Shown: piece by piece, positions 12,697-21,615 of the stretch | How positions within the stretch are numbered: the first letter of the stretch is position 1 | Layout: each line of letters begins with the position of its first letter | Assembly: GCA_913060475.1 (NCBI GenBank) | Contig: CAJXSD010000012.1 | Location: 1-64,000 of the forward strand | Length of the DNA stretch: 64,000 nt | Source: an uncultured Paracoccaceae bacterium | Lineage (GTDB): Bacteria > Pseudomonadota > Alphaproteobacteria > Rhodobacterales > Rhodobacteraceae | Direction: 5' to 3' | Notes under the pieces: generated by a model | Database searches by the model: none | What the model was told of the DNA's origin: nothing | What the model saw: the letters and a program-made list of their open reading frames with translations, nothing else | Program-made: the position numbers and the translations under genes

Positions 12697-13464
12697 TCAT
12701 ATTTTCCCGCGATATGGGGTAGGCAGCGGTTTGCCCGCGGCTTCGCCGAAACCACCCAAAACGGATAGCCCCGATCGCGATGTTTGCCGACGGCCGTGGC
12801 CCTTGGGCAAATTCACACGGGTTGTCGCCTCAACCAATAAAACGCCGCCGGCAAAAAACGGCGACTGCCGCCCGATATTTTCCAGCACATGTCCCATTTT
12901 TTGCCACATGCGCCGATGGGACGGCGGAATATACAGGGCCGAGGCATGGCGTTCTGTCGAAAACCCGTGCAGGCGCAGCATGTTTTCCAACTGCCCCAGG
13001 GAATAGGGACGGCCAAACCCCATGGGCGTGACATCGCTGCGCGACCATAACCCACCGCGGTTGGGCACAATGAACATCACACGCCCCCCCGGTCCCAGTA
13101 CACGGCGCGTTTCCTCTAGCATGGCGCTGGGATGATCGCTGACCTCTAGACCATGCATCACGACCAAACGATCAACATGCCCCGTTTCAATCGGCCAGTT
13201 ATGTTCGTGACATAAAACCGACACGTTCGGATGCCCCGCGGGCCATGGCATCACGCCTTGGGGTGCGGGCATCAATCCGATTACACGCCGTGACTTGGCC
13301 AAATATGGCCGCAACAGGGGCACGGCAAACCCATAGCCAACAACCGTTTGCCCCGGCGCATCTGGCCACAGATCCAACAGCCTGTTGCGAATGGCCCGCT
13401 GGGCCACGCGGCCCAGAGTTTGACGGTAATAGAAATTTTTTAAATCCTGCACGTCTAGATGCAT
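12697..13464 (-). CDS. Class I SAM-dependent methyltransferase
   Basis: The start at 13464 gives 255 residues beginning [19 protein letters not shown] longer reading frame starts 13 codons upstream without support. The SAM-binding core is visible as [15 protein letters not shown] (motif I region), then [14 protein letters not shown] and [18 protein letters not shown], a methyltransferase-11-like layout. The substrate is not evident. It lies divergently from gloB, an arrangement I recall as conserved in this family of bacteria, and upstream of the atp operon on the same strand. Confidence 0.8.
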   Translation of the reverse strand: MHLDVQDLKNFYYRQTLGRVAQRAIRNRLLDLWPDAPGQTVVGYGFAVPLLRPYLAKSRRVIGLMPAPQGVMPWPAGHPNVSVLCHEHNWPIETGHVDRLVVMHGLEVSDHPSAMLEETRRVLGPGGRVMFIVPNRGGLWSRSDVTPMGFGRPYSLGQLENMLRLHGFSTERHASALYIPPSHRRMWQKMGHVLENIGRQSPFFAGGVLLVEATTRVNLPKGHGRRQTSRSGLSVLGGFGEAAGKPLPTPYRGKI

Positions 13465-13526
13465 TGCACCACCCAACCATTCGCGTAGACTAAACGCTAG
13501 CATGATTGAACAGATTGGAAAAGACT

Positions 13527-14294
13527 ATGACACATGACCACATTACCATCCCCTGTTTGAATGATAATTACGCCTATGTCATTGCCAACCCTGAAACAGC
13601 CACCTGCATTTTGATCGATGCCCCCCAAGCGGCCCCAATTCTGGAAACACTGGCCGCGCGCGGATTGACCCTGACCCATATTTTGATCACCCACCATCAC
13701 GACGACCACACCCAAGCGGTGCCAGAGATCCTGACCCACCACCCTGCCCGCGTGATCGGCGCCGCGGCGGACGCGCACAGATTGCCCCAATTGGATCAGG
13801 CTGTGTCGGATGGGCAAACCATTTCGGTGGATGACCTGACCTGTCAGGTGATGGATGTGTCTGGCCATACAAATGGGCATATCGCCTTTTACTTTCCTGA
13901 CCTTGGCCATGCCTACACGGCCGACAGCCTGATGGCGCTGGGCTGCGGCCGCCTGTTCGAGGGGACACCAGACCAAATGTGGGCCAGCTTGACCCGGCTG
14001 ATGGCCCTGCCTGACGATACGGTTATTTGTTCGGGCCACGAATACACGCTGACCAACGCGGCCTTTGCCAAAACGATTGATCCCCACAATCCCGACCTGC
14101 TGAACCGTTGCGCGGCGATCCAATCTGACCGCGATGCTGGCCGATTTACCGCGCAGGTTCCGCTGGGTCTGGAAAAACAAACAAACCCATTCTTGCGCCC
14201 CCATTGTCCCAACATTCGCGCGACCCTAAATATGGTGGATGCGCCCGATGTTGCAGTCTTTGCCGAAATTCGAAAACGCAAAGATAATTTTTGA
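13527..14294 (+). CDS. gloB: Hydroxyacylglutathione hydrolase (glyoxalase II)
   Basis: A 255-residue metallo-beta-lactamase-fold enzyme that hydrolyses S-lactoylglutathione to lactate and glutathione in methylglyoxal detoxification. The metal motif is THHHDDHTQA near residue 55, then SGHTNGHIAFY and GHEYT, and the C-terminal glyoxalase II domain ends RKRKDNF. I use the ATG at 13527 (MTHDHITIPCLNDNYAYV), preceded by GGAAAAGACT, rather than an upstream TTG. Confidence 0.95.
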   Translation: MTHDHITIPCLNDNYAYVIANPETATCILIDAPQAAPILETLAARGLTLTHILITHHHDDHTQAVPEILTHHPARVIGAAADAHRLPQLDQAVSDGQTISVDDLTCQVMDVSGHTNGHIAFYFPDLGHAYTADSLMALGCGRLFEGTPDQMWASLTRLMALPDDTVICSGHEYTLTNAAFAKTIDPHNPDLLNRCAAIQSDRDAGRFTAQVPLGLEKQTNPFLRPHCPNIRATLNMVDAPDVAVFAEIRKRKDNF

Positions 14295-14442
14295 TGATTT
14301 TCGGCAAATTCACGCGAAATTTACACTTTGTGGCATGAAAATCGCAAAAAGGGCTTGAACACGCCGCAGTTCGAACCAAACATTAATGTATCAGGATCGT
14401 AATCTAACGGCCCACCCTATATGAAAGAAAGGAGCACCTAAC

Positions 14443-16776
14443 GTGCCTTCATTCTCACCCACACTGGAAACCGCAATTCACGCGGCGCTTGCGCTAGCAA
14501 ATTCACGGTCGCATGAATTTGCAACCCTGGAACACCTGCTGTTGGCGTTGCTGGATGAACCAGATGCCGAACGCGTGTTGTTGGCCTGTGATGTGGAAAT
14601 TCCGCAACTGCGCCAAACCCTGCTGGAATATCTGGATGATGATCTGACATCATTGGTCACCGACATAGAAGGGTCAGAGGCCGCACCAACGGCTGCGTTT
14701 CAACGGGTGATCCAACGGGCCTTGATCCACGTGCAATCGTCCAGCCGCAAAGAGGTGACCGGCGCGAATGTGCTGGTGGCGATGTTTGCCGAACGCGAAT
14801 CGAACGCCGCCTATTTCCTGCAAGATCAGGACATGACACGTTATGACGCGGTGAATTTCATTGCACATGGCGTGGCCAAAAACCCGCAATTCGGCGAAAC
14901 CCGCCCCATCAGCGGCGCCGAAAATGCCGAGGATGCATTTTCATCCATGGCAGGATCCGCCGGCGACGAGGCCAAGAAAGAAAGCGCACTGGCCAAGTAC
15001 TGCGTTGACCTGAACGTTAAGGCATCCAAGGGCGATATCGATCCCCTGATCGGCCGCCACGACGAAGTGGAACGCTGCATTCAGGTGCTGTGCCGCCGCC
15101 GCAAAAATAACCCCCTGCTGGTCGGCGATCCGGGCGTGGGCAAAACCGCCATCGCCGAAGGATTGGCACGCCGCATTGTGGCGCAGGATGTGCCTGAAAT
15201 TCTGGCCAAAACCACGATCTTTTCGCTGGATATGGGATCGCTGTTGGCGGGCACACGCTATCGCGGTGATTTCGAAGAACGCCTAAAGGCCGTGGTCCAA
15301 GAGCTTGAGGATCACCCAGATTCAGTCCTGTTTATCGACGAAATTCACACCGTTATCGGTGCAGGTGCCACATCTGGCGGCGCGATGGATGCATCCAACC
15401 TGCTGAAACCTGCGTTGCAGGGCGGCAAACTGCGGACCATGGGATCAACCACCTACAAAGAGTTCCGCCAGCATTTCGAAAAAGACCGCGCCCTAAGCCG
15501 CCGGTTCCAGAAAATTGACGTCACCGAACCGTCGGTCGAAGATACGGTGAAAATCCTTAAGGGCATCAAGGGCTATTTTGAGGATCACCATTCCATCAAA
15601 TACACATCCGATGCCATCAAAACCGCCGTTGAATTGGCCGCACGCTATATCACAGACCGCAAATTGCCGGACAAGGCCATCGACGTCATTGACGAGGCCG
15701 GCGCCGCACAACGTCTGTTGCCCGAAAGCAAGCGTCGCAAAACAATTGGCGTCAAGGAAATCGAAACCGTCGTGGCCAAAATCGCACGGATCCCACCAAA
15801 AACGGTATCCAAAGACGATGCCGCCACCCTGCGTGATTTGGAATCCAGCCTGAAACGCGTGGTCTTTGGCCAAGACACCGCAATCGAGGCGCTGTCAGCC
15901 GCGATCAAACTGGCCCGCGCCGGTCTGCGCGAACCCGAAAAACCCATTGGCAGCTATCTGTTTGCGGGGCCAACCGGCGTCGGCAAAACCGAAGTGGCAA
16001 AACAATTGGCGGATACGCTGGGCGTGGAGCTGCTGCGCTTTGACATGTCCGAATACATGGAAAAACACGCCGTCAGCCGTTTGATCGGTGCGCCCCCCGG
16101 CTATGTCGGGTTTGATCAGGGGGGCCAATTGACCGATGGGGTCGATCAGCACCCGCATTGTGTTCTGTTGCTGGACGAAATCGAAAAGGCGCATCCGGAT
16201 GTCTATAACGTGCTGCTGCAGGTCATGGATCACGGCACATTGACCGATCACAACGGTCGTTCGGTGGATTTCCGCAATGTGATTTTGATCATGACATCCA
16301 ACGCCGGTGCCGCCGAACAGGCCAAGGCCGCCATTGGGTTTGGCCGTGATCGCCGCGAAGGCGAAGACACTGCCGCGATTGAACGCACCTTCACCCCTGA
16401 ATTCCGCAACCGTCTGGATGCCGTGATCAGTTTCGCGCCATTGCCGAAATCAATCATTTTGCAAGTGGTCGAAAAATTCGTTCTGCAGCTTGAGGCGCAG
16501 TTGATGGATCGCCACGTGTCATTCGAATTGACCAAGGCCGCCGCAGAATGGCTGGGCGACAAAGGGTATGATGAAAAAATGGGCGCCCGTCCATTGGGCC
16601 GCGTGATCCAGGAACACATCAAAAAACCATTGGCCGAAGAATTGCTGTTTGGCAAATTGGCCAAGGGTGGTCTGGTGCGCGTCACGGTGCGCAATGGTGA
16701 ATTGCAATTGGACATTCGCGGACCGGAAAATCGGCAGATTTCGGGCGATAAACCACCGCTGCTGACGGCGGATTGA
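14443..16776 (+). CDS. clpA: ATP-dependent Clp protease ATP-binding subunit ClpA
   Basis: A 777-residue AAA+ unfoldase that feeds substrates to ClpP and takes N-end-rule clients from ClpS, which is also in this window at 33.9-34.2 kb. It starts with GTG, preceded by AAAGGAG. It has the N-terminal Clp repeat domain, a first AAA module with GDPGVGKTAIAEGLA and LFIDEIHTVIGAG, and a second with GPTGVGKTEVAKQLA. The ClpP-binding IGF-type loop is AAIGFGR near residue 625. The upstream gap holds a CTTGAA element at 14354-14359 that could belong to a heat-shock promoter, but I cannot match its -10. Confidence 0.97.
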   Translation: MPSFSPTLETAIHAALALANSRSHEFATLEHLLLALLDEPDAERVLLACDVEIPQLRQTLLEYLDDDLTSLVTDIEGSEAAPTAAFQRVIQRALIHVQSSSRKEVTGANVLVAMFAERESNAAYFLQDQDMTRYDAVNFIAHGVAKNPQFGETRPISGAENAEDAFSSMAGSAGDEAKKESALAKYCVDLNVKASKGDIDPLIGRHDEVERCIQVLCRRRKNNPLLVGDPGVGKTAIAEGLARRIVAQDVPEILAKTTIFSLDMGSLLAGTRYRGDFEERLKAVVQELEDHPDSVLFIDEIHTVIGAGATSGGAMDASNLLKPALQGGKLRTMGSTTYKEFRQHFEKDRALSRRFQKIDVTEPSVEDTVKILKGIKGYFEDHHSIKYTSDAIKTAVELAARYITDRKLPDKAIDVIDEAGAAQRLLPESKRRKTIGVKEIETVVAKIARIPPKTVSKDDAATLRDLESSLKRVVFGQDTAIEALSAAIKLARAGLREPEKPIGSYLFAGPTGVGKTEVAKQLADTLGVELLRFDMSEYMEKHAVSRLIGAPPGYVGFDQGGQLTDGVDQHPHCVLLLDEIEKAHPDVYNVLLQVMDHGTLTDHNGRSVDFRNVILIMTSNAGAAEQAKAAIGFGRDRREGEDTAAIERTFTPEFRNRLDAVISFAPLPKSIILQVVEKFVLQLEAQLMDRHVSFELTKAAAEWLGDKGYDEKMGARPLGRVIQEHIKKPLAEELLFGKLAKGGLVRVTVRNGELQLDIRGPENRQISGDKPPLLTAD

Positions 16777-16800
16777 TCCACCTTTGATACAGATTGACAG

Positions 16801-16820
16801 CGCGGCCTTTCGGGGCCGCG
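16801..16820. terminator. Hairpin between clpA and the OmpA-like gene
   Basis: A perfect repeat CGCGGCC ... GGCCGCG with a 6-base loop immediately abuts the stop codon of the convergent gene. There is only a weak T tract on the plus side. It likely terminates clpA and possibly the gene coming from the other side. Confidence 0.65.
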
Positions 16821-19010
16821 TTATCGTTCGGTCAGCTTGATTTCAATACGCCGGTTACGCGCGCGGGCCTGCGGGGTGTTTTCGTCGGAAATGGGTTGAT
16901 ATTCCCCAAACCCATTGGCCGCCATACGATCCGCCGGCATCCCCAAATCATCCACCATATAGCGCACCACAGATAATGCGCGCGCTTGGCTGAGTTCCCA
17001 GTTATCGCGAAATTCACCGGTGCCAGAGAGGGGAATGTTATCGGTGTGCCCATCCACGCGCAGCACCCAATCCAATCCGTCAGGGATATCATTCATCACC
17101 GATTTCAGGATGGTCGCCACCTGTTCGATTTCGACCATACCGGTGGATTGCAATTCGGCCTGACCGGGATCGAACAGAACCTCGGACGAAAATACAAACC
17201 GGTCGCCGACAATTTGTACACCATCTTGGCCGGCCAAAATTTCACGCATTCTGCCAAAAAATTCGGATCGGTATTTGGCCAATTCCTCGGCCTGACTGGC
17301 CAGACGGTCACGCTCTTGCTGTAAACGCAGACGCTCGGCCTCTTCCAGTTTGCGGTTTTTGCGTTCCTCGGACGCGACGCGGGCCAGTGCGGCATTCAAC
17401 CGATTGCCCATATTTTGCAACTGCGCTTGGCTTTCGATATCTTTGGCCTCGGATTGTTCCAATAATCCTTGCAGTTTTTGCATTTCTTGGCGCAGGGTGG
17501 CGACCTGTTGATTTAACAGCGCGGTTTGTTTTTCCGCGGCAATCAATTCTTGGGCCTGTTTGGTGGCCAAACTGCTGGCGTCGCCCAGCTGTTGACGCGC
17601 GGTTTGCAACAGGGCCGCAATACGCTCTTTCTCGGATGTTTCGGATCCTGCCAATTCATCGGCGGCCAAACGCGCGGCCAGGGCGGTTTCCAGTTGTTGG
17701 CGCAGATCGGTCACCTGCGTTTGCGCGGCCAGTTGATTGGCCAATGCCTCGGCCAATTTCTGTTCTAATGTTGCGGCGCGTGCAACCGCCGTGTCAGATT
17801 TATCCACCACAGTTTGCAAAGTATCCAATTGGGTTTGCAAAGCATCCCTCGTCTGTTCCAGATCCGCCCGCGCGGCCTGTTCCGATGTCAGCGCAGCAAG
17901 GGCCTGCACCAATTCCTGTTGCAAGGATGTCAGCTGCGCTTTTTGTTCCTCGGACCGGCCTTGGGCCAGTAACGCCTGTGCCTCTTGATCCTTTAGCTGC
18001 TGCTCTAACGCGACCTGACGCGCCAATGCGGCAGCCAGTGCCAAATCCCCCTCTTGGATCAGGCGGGCGTTTTCGCGGTTTTCGGCCTGTAGGCGTTCAA
18101 TTTCGGATTGCTGTGCAGTTTTCGTGGCGCTCAATGTAAACAGCGCATCGTTTAATTTGTCTTGCAATTCGGCCTTGGCCTGATCGGCGGCGGCCAGCAG
18201 GGTTAGGGTATCTTCGGCCTGTTTGCGTTGCTGTTCCAATGCCAATGTCATCGCGGTCAGTTCCGCATCTGCATTTTTCAGACGATCGCGCAATTCCTGG
18301 GCTGCGGCGGCGGACACCAACTGCGCGGCCTCGGCTGCGCTGAGTTGGTCGTTCAGATCGGCAATTTGGGTGGATTGATCTTGCAACTGCGCTTGGGCGG
18401 TGGCGGCCTCAGTTTCAAGGCTGGCGATCAGCGCCTGCAGTGCGTCCCGTTCGGCCGCTTTGCGGCGGGCCTCTTCTGCGGCGACGTCAATTTCATCGCG
18501 TGCGGTGGCCAAGGCCAGCGACAGGGCCTGCTGTTCGGATAACAACGCTTGCTTGTCCGCCTGCAACGATTGAATGGCCGCCTGATTTTGCGACTGTTGT
18601 GCCAACAGGCCTGCAACCTGCGCCTCATATGCGGTGATCTGGTTGGTGGCCTCTGACAGTGCCGCAGCCTGTGCATCACGGTCCTGCGTCAGTGCGGCAA
18701 TCAACGCGGTTTGCTGGGCCAACTGATCCTGTGCGCTGACCAAACTGGACCCAAGCGCGCCCAATTCCGTTTCCAAATCCGCCACGCGACTGCGTTCCAT
18801 GCCCAAGGCCTGCGCCATGCTAGCGATTTCAAGGCTAAGCGTGTTTAATTCGGTTTCCTGCCCCGAAATGGTTTCGCGCAACACAAACTGAATGACCATA
18901 AAAATGGTCAAAACAAACATCAAAACCAGCAAAAGACCGGTCATCGCATCCACAAACCCCGGCCAGATGGATGCCTGAAACCGTTGCCCTGTGCGCCGCG
19001 ATAACCCCAT
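16821..19010 (-). CDS. MotB/OmpA-like protein with very long coiled coil
   Basis: 729 residues. A short cytoplasmic tail is followed by one transmembrane helix (about 22-45) beginning WPGFVDAMTGLLLVLMFVL. Aspartate 21 matches the position of the proton-carrying aspartate of MotB. From about 46 to 578 the protein is almost pure heptad-rich Glu/Gln/Ala/Leu coiled coil. The last 130 residues are an OmpA-like peptidoglycan-binding domain (VDGHTDNIPLSG, ARALSVVRYM, NRRIEI). It lies 9 bp after the MotA/ExbB-like gene, so the two probably form an ion-driven complex across the inner membrane. The role is unknown and the stalk is much longer than in MotB or TolR. Confidence 0.75.
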   Translation of the reverse strand: MGLSRRTGQRFQASIWPGFVDAMTGLLLVLMFVLTIFMVIQFVLRETISGQETELNTLSLEIASMAQALGMERSRVADLETELGALGSSLVSAQDQLAQQTALIAALTQDRDAQAAALSEATNQITAYEAQVAGLLAQQSQNQAAIQSLQADKQALLSEQQALSLALATARDEIDVAAEEARRKAAERDALQALIASLETEAATAQAQLQDQSTQIADLNDQLSAAEAAQLVSAAAAQELRDRLKNADAELTAMTLALEQQRKQAEDTLTLLAAADQAKAELQDKLNDALFTLSATKTAQQSEIERLQAENRENARLIQEGDLALAAALARQVALEQQLKDQEAQALLAQGRSEEQKAQLTSLQQELVQALAALTSEQAARADLEQTRDALQTQLDTLQTVVDKSDTAVARAATLEQKLAEALANQLAAQTQVTDLRQQLETALAARLAADELAGSETSEKERIAALLQTARQQLGDASSLATKQAQELIAAEKQTALLNQQVATLRQEMQKLQGLLEQSEAKDIESQAQLQNMGNRLNAALARVASEERKNRKLEEAERLRLQQERDRLASQAEELAKYRSEFFGRMREILAGQDGVQIVGDRFVFSSEVLFDPGQAELQSTGMVEIEQVATILKSVMNDIPDGLDWVLRVDGHTDNIPLSGTGEFRDNWELSQARALSVVRYMVDDLGMPADRMAANGFGEYQPISDENTPQARARNRRIEIKLTER

Positions 19011-19019
19011 ACCGGCCCC

Positions 19020-20240
19020 CTAGCCCCGACCCGACCGGTTACCCGCGTCGATTTCGGTCAGCGCTTGGACCAAGGCATTGGTCAGGGCCTGAATATCACT
19101 GCGGATGGCAGTCAATGTTTCCTGACGGCCTGCGGCCACATCCTCCATCAGGTGCAACATTTGCACATCAATCGACCGCAGGCGCATGCGGCTTTCGGCG
19201 TCGACGGCATCATTTTGTTCCATGGCGGACAAGACCGTCAATAATTTTTCCTGCCCCTCGGCCACACGTTCCAGAGCGCTGTTGGACGGCGCGCTTTGTT
19301 CCAGACGATCGGTCAAACGTTCCAATTTTGTGGACAGGTCCGAAATTTTTTCGTCCACCATACCGCGGGTCTGATCGGATTGTGCGAACGTGACGCGCAT
19401 TGCCTCCATCTGTTCGGACATTTGATCCAAAACAGCCGTGAACATGGCACTGTCGCCCGACATTTCCCCGTCGCCCGACGAAAACCCAAGCCGCGTCATG
19501 GATGATAACCATTCCTCAAGCTCGCGGTAAAACCGGTTTTGGCCGTGTCCGGCAAACAATTCTAACAGGCCCACGATCAACGATCCGGCCAAGCCCATCA
19601 GCGACGATGAAAACGCGACGCCCATGCCACCCAACTGGCCCTCAAGTCCGGTCATCAAACGGGAAAACACCTCAAACCCGCTTTCGCCATCTTGGGGGGC
19701 GAGTGATCGGATGGTTTCGACCAGGGCAGGAACCGTGGTGGCCAGACCATAGAATGTGCCCAACAGCCCCAGAAAAATCAGCAGGTTGACCACATAGCGG
19801 GTAAATTCCCGCGCCTCTTCGATGCGGGTGGCCACAGAATCCAGAATGGATCGGGTCGAGGATGCCGCAATCTGCATCCGCGTTCCACGCGTGCGCAACA
19901 GGGTGGCCAAGGGGGCCAAAATCTGCGGCGCGCGCGATGATTGATTGCTGGGATCCTGGGCAAAGTTTTCGATCCAGCGCACCGAATAAATCAACTGGGC
20001 CACTTGATAGACGCAGCTGAGCACACCAATCGCAAAAACCAGAAAAATGAACCCGTTTAGGTAAATGTTCGCGGTCATAATGCCCACAAACTGGGGCAGT
20101 GCCATAAACACACCCGCCCCGGTCAGGCCCATCGCAATCAGCATCATCAAAATTTGACGGATCGGCTGGGAAAAATGCAGCTTGGCGTGAAGGGGCTGAT
20201 CCATTGCGGCCTCGGGGGTTGATTTGTGTTGTGTTACCAT
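19020..20240 (-). CDS. MotA/TolQ/ExbB-like proton channel protein
   Basis: 406 residues. Hydrophobic helices lie at about 28-50, 56-80, 145-165 and 195-220. The last two (LLIFLGLLGTFYGLATTV and GMGVAFSSSLMGLAGSLIVG) match the channel core of MotA/TolQ/ExbB proteins. The C-terminal region is a cytoplasmic helical tail with heptads (LSTKLERLTDRLEQ). It partners the downstream OmpA-like gene. The start is uncertain: the ATG at 20240 has a weak ribosome site, and an ATG at 20204 (MDQPLHAKLHFSQ) has CGAGG upstream. Confidence 0.75.
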   Translation of the reverse strand: MVTQHKSTPEAAMDQPLHAKLHFSQPIRQILMMLIAMGLTGAGVFMALPQFVGIMTANIYLNGFIFLVFAIGVLSCVYQVAQLIYSVRWIENFAQDPSNQSSRAPQILAPLATLLRTRGTRMQIAASSTRSILDSVATRIEEAREFTRYVVNLLIFLGLLGTFYGLATTVPALVETIRSLAPQDGESGFEVFSRLMTGLEGQLGGMGVAFSSSLMGLAGSLIVGLLELFAGHGQNRFYRELEEWLSSMTRLGFSSGDGEMSGDSAMFTAVLDQMSEQMEAMRVTFAQSDQTRGMVDEKISDLSTKLERLTDRLEQSAPSNSALERVAEGQEKLLTVLSAMEQNDAVDAESRMRLRSIDVQMLHLMEDVAAGRQETLTAIRSDIQALTNALVQALTEIDAGNRSGRG

Positions 20241-20267
20241 AAAACGACCTATTGCGTTAATCCAAGC

Positions 20268-20795
20268 CTATTCGCCGCGAATGGCGTGCACTTGGCCCAC
20301 CAACCATTGCAAATCTGCATCGATTATCCCCAAACTGTCCAGATGTGATGCGGTATTGCATAGGTATTCCCAATTCGGCCCCCGTCCGCCCACCGCATGC
20401 GCAATGATACGGGCCTGTTCGTCCAGGGGCAGATCCCCGCAATATTGGTCATGATCCGGGTCAATCACATAGGTCACGGCGGTCAAAACGCGCCCATCCA
20501 TCAGGGTGATGTCCAATTCCTGTTCCAAATAGGCCGAGGACACCAATTCCCGTTCGCGCAGATAGGCCAGCGTTTCATCGACCCGATCATGGGCCACCCG
20601 AAACGCCATGCCGTCACACCGCGCCCCTTGGGTATAATCCAGCGCCAAAACCAAACCGGGATCCTCGACCGTTCCCCTGTGGTGAATGGATCGCATACAA
20701 AACGACCGGTGGTAATCCGGCAAATACGCCAGTTGTGTTTCCACAAATTCAAAGCCGGGGTTCCACAACAGCGACCCATAGCCAAAAACCCACAT
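20268..20795 (-). CDS. Gamma-glutamylcyclotransferase, ChaC-like
   Basis: 175 residues opening MWVFGYGSLLWNPGFEF, where YGSL is the substrate-binding signature of the gamma-glutamylcyclotransferase fold. A glutamate in LRERELVSSAYLEQEL is in the place of the catalytic acid. ChaC enzymes cleave glutathione to 5-oxoproline and Cys-Gly in the cytoplasm. Length fits the short ChaC-like group. Transcribed with, but not obviously coupled to, the MotA-like gene 27 bp downstream. Confidence 0.85.
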   Translation of the reverse strand: MWVFGYGSLLWNPGFEFVETQLAYLPDYHRSFCMRSIHHRGTVEDPGLVLALDYTQGARCDGMAFRVAHDRVDETLAYLRERELVSSAYLEQELDITLMDGRVLTAVTYVIDPDHDQYCGDLPLDEQARIIAHAVGGRGPNWEYLCNTASHLDSLGIIDADLQWLVGQVHAIRGE

Positions 20796-20867
20796 TGCGA
20801 TCTCTTTCTTGGTTGTTTTCCCGCCTCTTTAACGCCAATCTGCACCAAAGGCAAAGAGGCGAGGTCC

Positions 20868-21614
20868 ATGCAGCGCATTATTTTAGTCACGGTTGGTCTG
20901 GCAATTCTGTGGTCGTTGAATTGGGGATGGGGATATTCGCGGAATATGGATCAAACGCGCGACTGGTTTTCGGGATCAATGGCCACGGTGGGGCCGGTAT
21001 CGCAACGCGGATTTCCCAGTCGTTATGACGTGACAATTGACAGCGTAACGATACCTGACATCGGGTTCGAGGCCGATTTTTTGCAAATTATGCGCGTGGT
21101 TTATAATTCCGATCATCGGATCATCGCCCTGCCCGATCAATTTACCCTGCTGGGGCATCCGGTTTCGGGTCAGGGGTTCCGCGCGTCTGTCGTACGCGAT
21201 GCGGATTTTGCCCGCATCACGGTCGAAGGGCGCGACATTTCCTTGCCCAACGGCCTGACCGCGGATCATGGTCAAATTTCGATCATTCCAGATATTGGTC
21301 AGGGGCAATACAAAATATACATCGCCCTCGACGCCGCCCGACTGAATGAACTGGCGCTGCCCAACCCTGTTCACGTCACAATTGATCTGTCGCTAGATCG
21401 CAGCATTGATATCACATCCCTGGATCGGGTTATGGCGGGTCTAATCCCCCCTGCCAGCATTGATATCTCCATCGTCACACCCGATGAAACCCTGCGGGGT
21501 CTGACATTTGATCCAACAAAGGGTGCCGTCCTAGGCGCACGCCCTGCCAATGCAGCACTGCAGGCCGGTTTGGATTGGGTACGCACGTTGATACCCATGG
21601 ACGACGGTTCATAA
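20868..21614 (+). CDS. DUF2125 family protein
   Basis: The ATG at 20868, after GAGG, gives 248 residues: MQRIILVTVGLAILWSLNWG is an N-terminal membrane anchor or signal, followed by a soluble periplasmic part. I recognise a DUF2125 pattern (GYSRNMDQTRDWF, GFPSRYDVTIDSVTIPD, then beta-rich repeats). Function is unknown. The open frame extends upstream through the ChaC gene on the opposite strand, but nothing supports those codons. The next gene starts one base after its stop, so the two are probably coupled. Confidence 0.75.
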   Translation: MQRIILVTVGLAILWSLNWGWGYSRNMDQTRDWFSGSMATVGPVSQRGFPSRYDVTIDSVTIPDIGFEADFLQIMRVVYNSDHRIIALPDQFTLLGHPVSGQGFRASVVRDADFARITVEGRDISLPNGLTADHGQISIIPDIGQGQYKIYIALDAARLNELALPNPVHVTIDLSLDRSIDITSLDRVMAGLIPPASIDISIVTPDETLRGLTFDPTKGAVLGARPANAALQAGLDWVRTLIPMDDGS

Positions 21615-21615
21615 C

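Noticed and set aside
12573-12755. Small basic ORF on the minus strand between the methyltransferase and atpH
   Set aside because: It overlaps the end of the methyltransferase gene in another frame, lacks a properly spaced ribosome site, and has no recognisable domain. It is probably chance in the atp promoter region.
14354-14359. Heat-shock (sigma-32) promoter for clpA
   Set aside because: CTTGAA is present but no acceptable -10 sequence is seen at the right distance, so it is only mentioned in the clpA entry.
16821-20240. Zorya defence system (ZorA/ZorB-like pair)
   Set aside because: The channel and OmpA-type partners are superficially alike, but no ZorC, ZorD or ZorE-type genes are adjacent and the neighbours are housekeeping genes.
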